This document shows, in pieces, positions 1-12,390 of a DNA stretch of 64,000 nt. Both the position numbers and the translations under genes were made by a program. A model generated the notes under the pieces. The model did not search any database and was not told where the DNA came from. It saw only the letters and a list, made by a program, of their open reading frames with translations. Numbering within the stretch: position 1 is the stretch's first letter; every line of letters starts with the position of its first letter. Origin of the DNA: Caprella mutica (taxonomy: Eukaryota > Arthropoda > Malacostraca > Amphipoda > Caprellidae); contig CANNZV010001471.1 in assembly GCA_947561585.1 (NCBI GenBank), forward strand, positions 301,003-365,002. Reading direction: 5' to 3'.

Positions 1-293
1 TCATTTTGCAATATTATTTTGCATATTATTACAGTTAGTATATTTTGCAATTCCTTTTTCCAATGTACATTTAACATTAGAATTTATTAATGCACTTCTT
101 TCTCCGTGTATTTCAATCGCTATTTGCACTTCAGACCAGGAGTGGTAGGTATAACATTTATTTACATATAAGGAAAACTGTTTGTACTGTATAATGCTTC
201 ACTAATTAGCAGTCAGTAGAACTGAAGTTGGCAACACAACAAAACACTGCAACAAATACCAATTAAAAAAAGTTTTCAATGTGGATGAATATT
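1..293. other. AT-rich sequence, nothing recognised
   Basis: No ORF of note, no repeat. The stretch leads into a decayed family A element that starts near 294. Confidence 0.6.
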
Positions 294-419
294 TATTGGT
301 AGCCATGATGCCTCAAGGTATCGTGGATACCAAATTAAAATAACGAGTTTAAATGTCAAAATACGTTTTTTTTTATGCGATCGCAAATGTGGTAACGTCC
401 GATAACTCTGAAGTTACCC
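294..419. mobile_element. Family A TIR element, right half (copy A1)
   Basis: Starts in the decayed central palindrome (ATTGGTAGCCATGATGCC, then GGTATCGTGGATACC) and runs to a right terminal repeat reading GCGATCGCAAATGTGG ... AAGTTACCC. The same architecture is complete at 23338-23577. The left terminal repeat is not recognisable here, so this copy is truncated or badly decayed. It has no coding capacity; family A copies must depend on a transposase encoded elsewhere. Confidence 0.7.
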
Positions 420-440
420 TGTAGTGATAGTGAAGTTATG

Positions 441-500
441 GAAGGTGGGGGAAGTGAAGGTGGGGGAAGTGAAGGTGGGGGAAGTGAAGGTGGGGGAAGT
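441..500. repeat. 15-bp tandem repeat, 4 units
   Basis: Four perfect units of GAAGGTGGGGGAAGT, starting about 20 bp after the end of family A copy A1. G-rich on the plus strand with runs of five G, so a G-quadruplex is possible. Confidence 0.9.
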
Positions 501-1440
501 GGAGATTTACTTAGTTTAGGTAAAAGGTTGTATTGTGATAATATTCAATGGATGAAATAAACTGTAGCTACTTCAATAGTTTATTACATTGAATTTACTC
601 TCCATAATTAAACTGTTAGACCAGCTGACACGTTAAGTTTGTTGATGAGACCAACACCAAAACCTATTTGCTGATTTACCAATTCTATGGAACTTCCACG
701 GGGCCCATCTAGTATTAGATTAATGCTCAATCAATAACATATTTCATTTCTTATGGAATACTTTACTCCTTTATCTAGAGATTGTATAATGTGTACGAAT
801 AATTATGATATGGGAATGTAGTATTTATTTTTGTCTATGCTATGTAATTCTCAACACATCTTACGTCATTATAAATATAATGTACAGAAAGAAACACTAT
901 TTTATGGATAATATCAAGCTACAGTTTTTACTTGTTAAGATTTATTTATTCGAGCGTTACATAAAAAATATCTACATCATAATTATAAGTACATTAATTG
1001 GAAAGATTCTTTGAATAACTTGATGACTATTTCACACATAAATAAATATGATCTAGATAAAAAAAAACGATAAAAAATGGATAAACATGAAGTATTTAAA
1101 TTATATAACAGTCAAAATATGTATAATTCTATGGAATATACATCGGTGTATGTTCCTGTAATGACATTATTTATTAATTTAGTGGTAGATTGATCATAAT
1201 TATAAATGTTCTTTTAAAATTGGTCTTAAATATATAATATATTACATCAATACGCAATTTCTAGTAAATTTAAGCACGTAAGTCAATAATTTCCTATTAA
1301 CTGTATATATTTATGAATTTTAATATAATACAATATCTCATAGATGTAGAAATACAATAACATCAGAAATTAATACAATTCGCAGACTCTTTCTCCACAA
1401 TCTTTGGTTAGTAGATTTAATGTTCTAGCTCTCCAATGCA
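501..1440. other. AT-rich sequence, nothing recognised
   Basis: The ORF at 805-1014 (69 codons) is rich in Ile, Tyr and Phe as expected from AT-rich DNA read by chance. No repeat of note. Confidence 0.6.
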
Positions 1441-1885
1441 TTTAGCATTCACTCATACATACCTCCTGCATAACGATTATTGTGCAAGCATCCCCTGCAT
1501 AGCGTACATATCAATGCATGGCTATGCATGGAAAAGCTACTGATGCCCTTTCCGCGAATGTTGCATAGGCAGGAACTTTCCCTCCACTGAAACACCAACA
1601 ACATTTCCCGTTTGATATGCAAATGCTTCTTGTGTGCAATCCTCGCTTGAAGGTTTGGATCCCTTTCCTTCAACGATCTGAAGCAGATTAACACATTGCA
1701 GCTCAGACTTCATACGAGAACACTCTCATCTCCTGCATTTTACTGCCAAGCACAAAGATACTTTGATATTTCGCACACAGTTGTAGTATTTAAATTCGTG
1801 TGATCGCAAAGGAGTGCGTTCAAGGCAACAGCAGTCGTTACGGCAGTTAGAAGGCAGTCAGAGTGCAGGAGCATAAACGTCCGTT
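1441..1885. other. G+C-raised, non-repetitive island
   Basis: More balanced composition than the flanks and no similarity to the other repeats in the window. It contains the octamer-like ATGCAAAT near 1616 and paired GCATGG/CATGGC motifs near 1515-1530. The segment 1800-1870 carries several CAGT motifs (CAGCAGTCG, GGCAGTCAG) after an AT-rich TATTTAAA near 1787, a weak resemblance to an arthropod core promoter. A reverse-strand ORF (1449-1694, 81 codons) matches nothing I recognise. Candidate conserved non-coding element or unrecognised exon. Confidence 0.25.
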
Positions 1886-2276
1886 TTTTAGGCAATCAGT
1901 TCGATAAAAAATTCAAACGTTCACAATTAACAAATTCAATATAGACATATTTTCTCGTTATTATATGCACGCACTGTAGTAATTGACTCTTCCTCATTCA
2001 AATAAATGAATAGCGTCATAATAACATGCAGTGAACTAATAATGGCTATCCTAAAATAGTACATAGACATGTGCATTCTATTCACATTCACACATGTGTT
2101 TGCTACACATTAAAGCATGTTTTAAATGAGCTCATTCAACTCACATGTCCTTTCTTTGATAGTCACCTAACAATTAAAATCAAAGGAATCAATTAATTCA
2201 CAGCAGCTGTCATTGTGTCCAAACAGGCAGCATCAAAATACTGTTAGATGTTCTATTTACATCCACCGCTTATAAA

Positions 2277-2365
2277 TGACTTTGACCTTGACCTTTGACC
2301 CAATCCAGGAATCGCAACTGTTCCTGGATCTGGACCAAACGTTCCAATACTTTCGAAGTGTGTGA
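2277..2365 (+). mobile_element. Family D repeat fragment (retroposon tail-like)
   Basis: ATGACTTTGACCTTGACC followed by TTTGACCCAATC and TGGATCTGGACCAAACG parallels the middle of the better preserved copy at 53524-53826 (ATGACCATGACCTTGACC ... GGACATGGACCAATCG). Only about 90 bp are alignable by eye. Confidence 0.5.
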
Positions 2366-2744
2366 ATAGAACGATAAAAATTTATGTAATATAGAAGAGT
2401 CAATACTTAATAATTCAATTACATTTATCATTGAAGGGAAGGATTTCAATTTTCACCATCAATTCCTAAAGTTTAAAACAGTATTTTGTTGACATTCAAA
2501 TTACTGAATTGGTTTATCAATCATGAGGAGTGAGGTCGAAATGAGGAGAATATTTGAAGTCATTATACAGCACTCCATTCGAAGTTAATTTCTCTATGGA
2601 ATAAAGCCATTGCATTCTAATATCATTGCCATCATCTCCTAGGAAACAACCTGCTAATTCCTTGCCTCCTTGGAACTACCTACATAATGAGACTTGCACA
2701 GTCCCAGTTGAAAAATTGCAGTCGCCATCTTTGGCTTTCGGTCC
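2366..2744. other. Unique AT-rich sequence
   Basis: No repeat or ORF of note between the family D fragment and the first family B element. Confidence 0.5.
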
Positions 2745-2957
2745 GTGATTATAATCGATGATAAAAAGATCATCTATCTACGACAATAAAAGATTTAACC
2801 AAAATACAATAGTAATTTATCATAAATTATAAACACTTTTAGTCTATCGTCTTTCGTCGGACATTCCCTACAAAAATCCTGAGGACAATGTCTTTATTAT
2901 GATATTTTACGATAAAATACCATCAATATTTACCGTAATGGACAATAACAGACGATC
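2745..2957 (+). mobile_element. Family B element, near full length (copy B1)
   Basis: About 213 bp. Begins GTGATTATAATCGATGAT, with a self-complementary GATTATAATC and a hairpin GATGAT-AAAAA-GATCATC. The middle holds CTTTCGTCGGACATTCC, and the end reads TTTACCGTAATGGACAATAA then CAGACGATC. The same order of blocks recurs at six other places. The two ends are not clear inverted repeats, so the class (SINE, Helitron-like or solo MITE) is undecided. Confidence 0.75.
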
Positions 2958-4369
2958 TTTTCCTGCCTGGGAGCTAAGACATCATAATGAGCTCATTCTG
3001 TAGCGTCTACATCTAAGAACATTAGGTATGACCGGACTAACCTTATTAAAAACGGAGCATAATTTTGCTCTCTGAAACATTTCCCAATTTAGGATGATGT
3101 TAAACAAAGTGGAGATGATTAGAGCTGATGTAAATGAGAGTGGATGTGCCCTCACTTTTTCCTAACGACTTCAAGTGATGTCTAATTAGATTTGCTGCTC
3201 CATGGCGGTCATTACTTTCAAAACATCATTCATTATAATTATAATTACATATTATTTCTCAGACTAAATGAGTAAGGGGAGGGAAGCCTGAATATATTAT
3301 TGGTTTTATCAGCTTTGATAATAGAAGGGGTGGCAAAAGTCACATCATAAATTAATTACGCTAACTAAGATAATAAAATATGTCTGGTTAATTGTAAAAG
3401 AAAGAGAATGTTTCAAGAAGCTTTTACCTAAATAAAATTGTTTTACTACAAATTCCATCCCTTTTCTTCTGTGTGCCTAAGAAGGTTATGTCTCTTCCGT
3501 CATTTTATTTTTAATATAGTAAACAGCGCATAAAGTTTTTGGGATAATGTCTGTACCGCAAAAGTTTCTATCGATAGAGTGCTGCAAGCATAATGTTTTT
3601 ACTGTTAGTGTTTTTAACGATAACTCTTCTCTAACTGGTCGGCAAGGAGGAGGAGCCAACAGAAGACACTAACTATACAGTTAGAACTTCGCTCTCTTTT
3701 TGTTTCTCCTCCTAGCATATAGTTATGAGGTGAATTAAATTACATATAAAATGATAAGATCTTTGAAACTCAAAATATAGATGACTGTAATGTAGTTTGT
3801 TGTATCAGCTAGTGTGTTTTACTGCACAATTCATGATTGTTTAATGATCAGGAGCTAGAGGCATGCCCCTCGATACTCTTATTGGTTAATCCCCATAGCC
3901 AATCAATGAGCTAGTAACCTTAAAAACATGATCATGAAGAACTTTTTATCAAGGAACAATATTTTTAAAACTATATTCTTAGTGGTATAATAACCTTTTA
4001 ATTTCTATTCTTGGAGGTGCCAACTCTTTATTTAATACATCTAGAGTAATATTGCAAGATTTTCTAATAATGATAGATTTCAATCTTTCAAATTACGGAA
4101 CCAATACATCAATTTACACTCATTCCTTTGAAAATCTCTATTAGAAGAAATCTGAAGGAGTCAAATCAGGTGATTTGGGTGCACGAAAAACATTACCAAA
4201 ACCTGAGAGCTTTTCAGCGTAAAAATATGTATTGGAAAAGAATACAGTTATACTAGAATTAATTTTTATTTTCATATACAGGTCAACACCTTTTTGTCTA
4301 TTAGTGTGTGCAACACAAATGCATTATGGTTTATTAGTTGCTGCAACACACAAGAAAGCAGGCATTATG
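2958..4369. other. Unique AT-rich sequence, no gene recognised
   Basis: No ORF above 60 codons and no interspersed repeat that I can match. Short purine-rich GGCAAGGAGGAGGAGCC near 3641 is the only compositional oddity. Confidence 0.5.
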
Positions 4370-4650
4370 GTCAGCTGCAGCCCCTAAGCAGGACACACTT
4401 TCTGATCATTAACGCAAACAAGAAGCTATTCGGTGTCTCGTTAACATGGGGTTATTAGCTGGGCATTTTGACGGAATTAGCGGCCCTTCCCTTCTGCCAC
4501 TTAATGAATCAAAAAAGTAATTTAGTGAGTCGTAAAGCCAGCGGCAGGCCTGGTCATTGCTTTTTGTAATTAACAAGGAAGAATAATGTAACGGGGCTGC
4601 GTAATAGGGATGTGTCTTGCTACTTTGGGATATAAAATTACACGGCATTA
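4370..4650. other. G+C-raised, non-repetitive island
   Basis: Between AT-rich flanks lies a balanced stretch with GGCCCTTCCCTTCTGCC, CAGCGGCAGGCCTGGTC and several TTAAT/TAATTA motifs. The reverse ORF at 4409-4648 (79 codons) overlaps it but matches no family known to me. Candidate regulatory element. Confidence 0.25.
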
Positions 4651-5690
4651 ACTAAAGCTAAACATAGTGATTATTCTATCACGGGAATTAAATGAAACTG
4701 AATAGACTGGAAAGATCATACAAAAGCTAAGTGAAGTAAAGTAAATACCCAACATTTGATGGTTTAGCATAAATCCTATCCAGTAAAAACTATATTTCTA
4801 TTTCCCTCAACACTACATAAAGCAAAAATAACTTATTTATTTAGCAGTTATAACTCCAACACAAATTACACATTGAATTATTCTGTCAGTGTATAATATC
4901 ATAAACAAGAGAATTAATTATGTTACCTGTTGTGCTTGTAAACTGCGTTAATTAATGTTGGTGCTGATGTTCGGGTGATATTCAGCCTAAGAGTTAACTC
5001 TGGTCTCTCTTATTAACCGGCAAATGTCAGTTGCCTGAAATACTTTGCAACATCTCTGGTTTTCGAATTATTTAACTGGAATGGTATTGAAAATAACACA
5101 GATTATAGTATTTAGGGATATAAAACATAATATTTTGATTATAGCAGGCAGACATATGTAATTATGTATTAAAAAAGCAAAAGTAAATATCTATTTATTT
5201 TTCTTAACTAGAATCCCTTACATTCCGAATATACACACCGGAATACATATGCTCTTTACCAGGAAAGTAAATAGATTCAAGATAAGAGATTTAAGGCCCG
5301 GAACAGCTTTGCTTCTAAGACTGCCTATCCAAATAAATTCACAGTACTTAAAAAACAAAATAGATGTAAATATACTGAATAAGGTAGAAAATGGAATAAT
5401 TATTTATGTAGCTACATAACAAAGTCAGCAGAGCATATAACATCGTGAAAAAAGGAGATGTTCAGTCAGTAATTAAATCTGACAATTTACAGTGCATGTA
5501 AATTTAACAAAATAGGAAACAAATAATTGATTTACTTTGTTTATTATTTATTACTTAGATAATTAATGAATACTTAGTTACAAATTATTATATGATAATA
5601 ATTAAATATTATTGTGATTAGGTTTGGTACATTCAATTGTTATATTCATTTCAATATTATAACATCATCACCATCTACTAATCAAGATTT
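4651..5690. other. AT-rich sequence, nothing recognised
   Basis: No repeat or ORF stands out up to the iterated CAATTG motifs beginning near 5716. Confidence 0.5.
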
Positions 5691-5715
5691 GTAAAGACCT
5701 ATGAGAGAGCACCGA

Positions 5716-7215
5716 CAGTTGATCCCAGGACAATAAAGCCCAAAAACAATAATTAATCATAAAACAATTGAGCCCCAAGGCAATTAATTGAGTCCAGGCA
5801 ATAAAGTCCAGATAAATTGTGACAGAAGACACAATAAAGAAGTTATTACTTTGTTTTTTCAGTAGCAATCATCAATGGCCTTTAATAAAGTTAACATATT
5901 ACGGATTAGTTCTATGTTGGCTTTCGAACTAACCTCATAAGGGATAGACAGTAGCAAAAGGGAATGTTACAGTTCAAATTGATTAATATACATATTGATA
6001 TTAAAACTCAATTTATCTCAATGTTTGAAACAAAATATCATAACGAAAAAAACATATCAACACATGAACATGTTCGTCAAATTTTCCAACTAAGAATTAA
6101 AACTAAACAAAAACAAAAACCTGTAAGAAATGAACTCTAAGTATGGTAGATGGGAATAATTTTCCTAGCAACGAATGGTTGATGAAATTACAAAAAAATA
6201 AATTAGAATTAATAAAGCATTTGGTTATAGGTAATTATTATGTATGTATAGTTACAAAGGCAAAATATTTCCACATATTTGTCAGACTGTACGGTATTAA
6301 TTTAAATTAATTGAAGATCATTGTTACTGTAATAACAAAGTATTCACTCTTTTATTTTGTCTGCAGTTCCATTTTTTTCTGGGCTCAATTGTCTTGGGTG
6401 CAATTGTAATGAATTCAATTGTCCTGGGGCTCAATTGTCCTGTTATGAACTATAATTAAAAATAAGAATAGCTATACCTATATATTTCAATAACTCTTGA
6501 AATAACATTGTTTCTTTCTCAAAAGTATCGAATGATGTTAATTGCTTACATCCTCTCTTTTAACCCTTACCCTAAAAGTCCGTTAAAATACCACCGTAAG
6601 ACATTCTTATTGTATCCGTAGGATTATTATTGAATATAAGGCCTAGGTATATAATGAGCTGTTTGTAGTCCAATTCGAAAATAAGCCTAAAACTGATGCT
6701 TTCCTGTCTTTGTTTTGGGTCCTCTGTTAGATTGGCTCTAGACTTTGTGGGGCTAACAACCACAGAGCGCTCTACATTTTACCCTCTTTTCGATTACCCG
6801 CAATAAGTCCATATTTGCCAAACTGTGTATTTTTATATTTGTGCCTATAATAAAATTGAACCGGTCATTATCCGCTTTCATTTCCTGAGTAATTTATAGA
6901 CATTATTCAGATCAGTTACTGAATTATGGAAATAAAGAATAAACAATTGGTTCTGCAGGGATTAATTAATATATATTCCCATTAAAATTTGAAAGTCTAG
7001 TGTCAATTCTCAAACCCAAGAAGTGATCATAACAGTCCCATGGGTCCAATGCAATTGTCATTGTCCTGGGGCTCAATTGTCCTAGGCCCAATTTTTTTGG
7101 ACTACGTTGTTTTCAGGCTCAACTGTCAGGGTTCATTGGTCCTGGGCCAAATTAAATTAGGATTAATAGTCTGCAATCTCAATTGTCGAGGATCAATTGT
7201 CTTGGGCCCAATTAT
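5716..7215. mobile_element. Element(s) with reiterated CAATTGTCCTGGGC end motifs
   Basis: A degenerate motif, CAATTGTCCTGGGGCTCAAT, is iterated in three clusters. At 5716-5820 it runs in the complementary direction (ACAATTGAGCCCCAAGGC). At 6378-6442 and 7036-7215 it runs forward. Left and right clusters are therefore inverted relative to each other, like terminal and subterminal repeats of a DNA transposon. The middle cluster suggests either a 727-bp element (5716-6442) beside another end, or a nested insertion. No transposase is visible: the ORFs at 5668-5868 and 7040-7231 are just translations of the motif. Confidence 0.5.
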
Positions 7216-7223
7216 CGGTTCTC

Positions 7224-8180
7224 GGTCCTAAGTCTCTCTAAATGGTTTGACATCATCCCATCTACTAAGATGTGTAGATGGTAAGGTCCTAAGTCTCTCT
7301 AAATGGCTCTATATCACCCCATCTACTAAGAGGTGTAGATGGTAAGGTCCTAAGTCTCTCTAAATGGCTCTATATCACCCCATCTACTAAGAGGTGTAGA
7401 TGGTAAGGTCCTAAGTCTCTCTAAATGGTTTGGTATCACCTCATCTACTAAGATGTGTAGATGGTAAGGTCCTAAGTCTCTCTAAATGGCTCTATATCAC
7501 CCCATCTACTAAGAGGTGTAGATGGTAAGGTCCTAAGTCTCTCTAAATGGCTCTATATCACCCCATCTACTAAGATGTGTAGATGGTAAGGTCCTAAGTC
7601 TCTCTAAATGGATCTATATCACCCCATCTACTAAGATGTGTAGATGGTAAGGTCCTAAGTTTCTCTAAATGGTTGGTATCATCCCATCTACTAAGAGGTG
7701 TAGATGGTAAGGTCCTAAGTCTCTCTAAATGGCTCTATATCACCCCATCTACTAAGATGTGTAGATGGTAAGGTCCTAAGTTTCTCTAAATGGTTGGTAT
7801 CATCCCATCTACTAAGATGTGTAGATGGTAAGGTCCTAAGTTTCTCTAAATGGTTGGTATCATCCCATCTACTAAGATGTGTAGATGGTAAGGTCCTAAG
7901 TTTCTCTAAATGGTTCTATATCACCCCATCTACTAAGATGTGTAGATGGTAAGGTCCTAAGTTTCTCTAAATGGTTCTATATCACCCCATCTACTAAGAG
8001 GTGTAGATGGTAAGGTCCTAAGTCTCTTTAAATGGTTTGACATCATCCCATCTACTAAGAGGTGTAGATGGTAAGGTCCTAAGTTTCTCTAAATGGTTGG
8101 TATCATCCCATCTACTAAGATGTGTAGATGGTAAGGTCCTAAGTTTCTCTAAATGGTTGGTATCATCCCATCTACTAAGC
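7224..8180. repeat. 61-bp tandem array, 16 units
   Basis: Units begin GGTCCTAAGT at 7224, 7285, 7346, 7407, 7468, 7529, 7590, 7651, 7711, 7772, 7832, 7892, 7953, 8014, 8075 and 8135. The spacing is 61 bp, or 60 in a variant carrying GGTTGGTATC in place of GGCTCTATATC. Each unit contains an 8-bp stem, CCATCTAC and GTAGATGG, around an 8-base loop. The array abuts the last CAATTG-motif cluster at 7215 and ends at CTACTAAGC. Units are nearly identical, implying recent expansion. Confidence 0.95.
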
Positions 8181-9086
8181 TAAGCAAGTAAGCTGTTTTA
8201 TCTCAGATGTGTTTACTCAGTAAATGGATCTTCTTAGGAAGATTTCGAAAGGTGTTTGCCGAAATCTTCAACCAATATTCACAGAGTGAATTCTAGATTC
8301 CGAACCGGGGTATAATTATCAAAAAGTTCAAATTAACTTACTTTACACATGAATTAAGCCAAAAGAATATGTATAACATTCATCCGCACTTAGGCTGTTG
8401 AATTTGATAATAGTATAATTAGAATAATTAGCAATATTTGTAATAGTTAATGTTACCGATTTGTAAAATTGTTCACCATTGAATCTCTTCAGAATTATTT
8501 AACCTGTTCCTATTAATTCAATTTATATAATATATGGAATATGGTTCAGCATTGTAAGTATTTTTCATTGCGTCTTAAAGGTACAGTAATCAAATCCAAA
8601 ATATCAAATTTTTAATAAATATTGCAGTTCCAAACAATATAATTTATATTTAAATTTTAACGTTCAGTATTACATAAATAAATTCTATCTATGGATTAAT
8701 TGTATTTGTTTCGTCATTTTGAAAAATGGGTCAGAATGATATTTCATAATTATTAAAACTTATTATTTTCCCAAGTGAGTATAAATTTGGATCACATTTC
8801 TAATTTCGCCATCGTGTGAAAAAGTTGGTAAGTTTTTTTAATAATTTATGAGAGATTTCAGTAGGCAATTACATATACTACAATTACATATATATATTGC
8901 AAGGTAATATCACTGCAGGCGCATTTCCCAGTCATGTTCGTCATTATTCACGTTATTATATGGGAATGATTCGTGAAACAAACTTTCACCAACAAATTAT
9001 AATGAAGGAATAGTTTTTCTTTTGCCATCATTTCAAATCACGAGAAATTGGGAAAATGTGTGAGAATTTGTGGTAGATCAAGGTTA
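8181..9086. other. AT-rich spacer between two arrays
   Basis: Opens with a short GAAGATTTCGAAAGG/CGAAATCTTC inverted pair near 8231-8270. No gene or dispersed repeat recognised. Confidence 0.5.
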
Positions 9087-9509
9087 GGTATCTTACGGGG
9101 TAGGAGTGTATCTTACGGTGTAGGAATGTATCTTACGGTGTAGGAATGTATCTTACGGTGTATGAGTGTATCTTACGGTGTAGGAATGTATCTTACGGTG
9201 TAGGAATGTATCTTACGGTGTAGGAATGTATCTTACGGTGTAGGAGTGTATCTTACGGTGTAGGAATGTATCTTACGGTGTAGGAGTGTATCTTACGGTG
9301 TAGGAATGTATCTTACGGTGTAGGAGTGTATCTTACGGTGTAGGAATGTATCTTACGGTGTAGGAGTGTATCTTACGGTGTAGGAATGTATCTTACGGTG
9401 TAGGAGTGTATCTTACGGTGTAGGAATGTATCTTACGGTGTAGGAGTGTATCTTACGGGGTAGGAGTGTATCTTACGGTGTAGGAATGTATCTTACGGGG
9501 TAGGAGTGC
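9087..9509. repeat. 20-bp tandem array, about 21 units, with 40-bp dimer pattern
   Basis: Unit GTAGGAATGTATCTTACGGT repeats in strict 20-bp register. Two unit types differ at one base (GGAATG or GGAGTG). From about 9241 to 9450 they alternate, giving a 40-bp higher-order unit; before that GGAATG units predominate. A few end units carry GGGG for GGTG. The array ends where a reverse family D fragment begins. Confidence 0.95.
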
Positions 9510-9525
9510 AATCATCCGGTTAAAG

Positions 9526-9640
9526 GTCCAGGTCATTTATTACTCAATAACTCAAAAAGTATTGAACCATATTGAATTGAAACTTGGTGGGACGATTAGT
9601 AATTATCCAGTCACCAGTTAGTTCAACAGGACAACATTTT
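9526..9640 (-). mobile_element. Family D repeat fragment, reverse orientation
   Basis: Reads AACTCAAAAAGTATTGAACC, then GAAACTTGGTGGGACGATT. This is the complement of the 53.6 kb copy (AATCGTCACGCTAAGTTTC ... ACTTTTTGAGTT). It directly follows the 20-bp array. Confidence 0.55.
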
Positions 9641-10083
9641 AGGTCATTTATAACTCAAGTATTTTTGATGTGTCAATGTCATTTATTAGCGGCGGTGAAA
9701 ATATGCACTCTACCGAGTGCAGGTATTCTACCTATTATATATTTTTTAAATGATAGAAATTAGTAAACCATTCGAAAACTTGGAATATACTCCTTTTATC
9801 TGGTAGAGAGTATTACCAAAATGGTAATGATTTAAAATTTTAAATGTAATTCAACTTGTAATCAATTACTAAGAAACAAGTAACGATACTACTGGAACAG
9901 AGTCTAACATTGACGAATTGAGTCAATAGTCAATTTAAATTCTTGGTAAATATTGTCAAATTTATTTGTTATTTAATGATATTTATTTATTAATTTCATC
10001 TCTGAATTTGAAATTTATTCTGCACTTCAATATTTGTTATGAATTTTACATTTTACTTGACTAATAATCCTAAAAAAGGAAGA
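9641..10083. other. AT-rich sequence, nothing recognised
   Basis: No ORF or repeat of note. Confidence 0.5.
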
Positions 10084-10150
10084 GTTTTCCACCTGTAAAA
10101 TGCCTAGTTTTCCACCTGTAAAATGCATAGTTTTCCACTAGTAAAATACA
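10084..10150. repeat. 23-bp tandem repeat, about 3 units
   Basis: GTTTTCCACCTGTAAAATGC starts at 10084, 10107 and 10130; the third unit is slightly diverged (CCACTAGTAAAAT). Confidence 0.85.
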
Positions 10151-11728
10151 GAGGTCAACTCCCACCACTGCAATCAGATGCGGACTATTTATAACTATAT
10201 GTTTCAGTCCATTGACAAGTCATGAATAACTCTATAAGGCATTAATTGAATGTTTGATTGGTCACAAATTGGACATGTAATTGGCAAAATAAATGTACCC
10301 ATTTAAATATAGTTGCAATTGACAGTTTGTGGGTAGTTGACAAGCTGAATAAATAACTTAAAAGCTAAAGATTCATTATGTTTCACTTCACAGAAATTTG
10401 AGGCTCTAAGATGTCGATCAGTTTCATTTTTTATATCATATTTAATATTATATCATATTTAATAACAATTATAAACCTTAACTTTAAATTAATAATTCAG
10501 CTTCTAAAGTAATTAAACGACAATTGCTGATAAAACGTATTTGATTACATGGAACCTGTAGCTCTCTGTCAATATTATCAACCTCGATAATCAGTTTTTG
10601 ATTGTTATACAGTGAATCAGTACTGCTTATGACTTTGAAGTTACGTGATCTATAATTTGTCACTGATGATTCACCTCACCAATTAGATTTATTAGATCAA
10701 AGAAAGGAACGAACACAAACGCGTCCTATACAACTAACAGTTCTAAAATCAGTATAATGATTCTTTTGAAGGGTTATACGGAGAAACTGACTGCCTGACT
10801 GTTCAGTCTGCTACAAGATTACACTACGTATTTACTACGCAAACATACATAATATAAGCTTAATAAGTTGTGGCATAACAAATCGATGATAGGAAAATAA
10901 CTAATAAAGTGAAAATATAATTATACTAGAAAAAAAATTTATTCTACAAGATCAAAAACTTATATAGCGAAATTTGACACTTTTAAAAACGTTTCCATAC
11001 TAGTTTTTAATTATTTCCCCACAAGTAGTTATAATGGGTATAATAAGAGATAACCCATTAATTACCATTAGCAACACGTTAATGGGTGTACTGGACGCTA
11101 CCGATGGACAGGAAGCTTTTGGTAATGGAGTTTAATGGACTAGAATTGGAATATCATCCTTTGCAGCATTAGGCATAGCTTTTCGACCGTCATTAGCCAT
11201 TGATTTGATGTAGCACTTCAATGGTAAAACCATAAATCACAAGTAGAAAATTATAATCCGCATTTCAATGGGAAATGTATGTTACAATACATTATATTAG
11301 TTAATCGCTAAATAATAATGTAGAGATTACAAATAAAATGAATGAATACGGTTATTATATATCTATATACTATAGTAAATTTAAATTCAGTACTTTATTT
11401 AGAAGAGTGTTAGTACTTTAGCAATTGTTATTTTAAGGGTTAGAAGGTCAGAAGCAGCCTGCTCTTTTACTACATTGTTTTTGCCCGTTAAGAGCGAGGT
11501 TTAGACATTTAGTGTTAGGTATTTGAAGTGCATTGCATGAAGGTAGTCATAGAGACCAAAGGTGAACCTACCTCTGACCTCGCGATCGATTCTTAAGGTT
11601 ACCTTAATTACCAAAGGTAAGTGTTCTTTTCTCCTCTTGTACGCAAGTGAATGTACGTAACTGAGGCTTTTCAGAAGGTGGAAATTAGAATCCCAATGTC
11701 AAACCTGATGAACAAAATCAGGAGTGTA
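10151..11728. other. AT-rich sequence without recognised genes
   Basis: Contains a small inverted pair ACCCATTAAT ... TTAATGGGT near 11053-11085 and an AAGGTTACCTT palindrome near 11596. Nothing else is supported. Confidence 0.45.
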
Positions 11729-11934
11729 GGGGGTATGTTACGATTTACCGGACGGTTCCACATCATCGGTCCTGTATGAAAATATCTTTATATAACTCGT
11801 TATAATAGTTTGGTATTCATGATACCTGTTGGTATCAAGGATACCAATTAAAGTAACGAGTTATATAATTACTATTATATATTTTTTTTAAATGACCGAT
11901 GATGTGGAACCGTCCGATAATATGTAACTTACCC
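11729..11934. mobile_element. Family A TIR element, complete (copy A2)
   Basis: Flanked by TA on both sides (11727-11728 and 11935-11936). Left end GGGGGTATGTTACG, CCGGACGGTTCCACATC; right end GATGTGGAACCGTCCG ... AACTTACCC. The centre is GGTATTCATGATACC then GGTATCAAGGATACC, flanked by inverted arms AACTCGTTAT and AACGAGTTAT. The 206-bp length and long stem make it a typical non-autonomous fold-back MITE. No ORF. Confidence 0.9.
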
Positions 11935-12390
11935 TATATGAATTATAAGTAATACATAGAAAATTATTATCATTTCTGAAATTTAAGAATATAACATTCT
12001 TCTCTCCTTTCATTATTTCCTATACATAAATGTAATATACAACACAAATATATTCACATTCACCATCCATAATATTAATGTAAGATGAAAACAAATTAAT
12101 AATTCTCCAAGAAAAAAATTGCAATCTTCATAATTTTTTTTATTCCAGAATAAATTTTTATTCAGAAATTAAGTAAAAATTATTAATATTTTTATTTAAT
12201 TTTCTCCCATTTTCACAACATTTTGTTCCATAAGCGTCATACCAGAGACATGTAATTATACAAATAACTTGTCAGTGAAATATTTCATTACTGCCATACC
12301 TGTTCCTGCATGACAGACTATCACGGTAATTAGTGGTACAGGTAATTAGGTGATAAGAAACTTGCCCTTATCAGTAACTGACCATATGTA

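Noticed and set aside
1787..1870. Core promoter (TATTTAAA followed by CAGTC-type initiators)
   Set aside because: Such words are common in AT-rich DNA, and no transcript or ORF follows. Mentioned only as a weak hint within the island.
9087..9509. CRISPR-like array
   Set aside because: Units are contiguous 20-bp tandem repeats without unique spacers, in a eukaryotic context. The same applies to the 32-bp array at 37036-37470 and the 31-bp array at 60846-61786.
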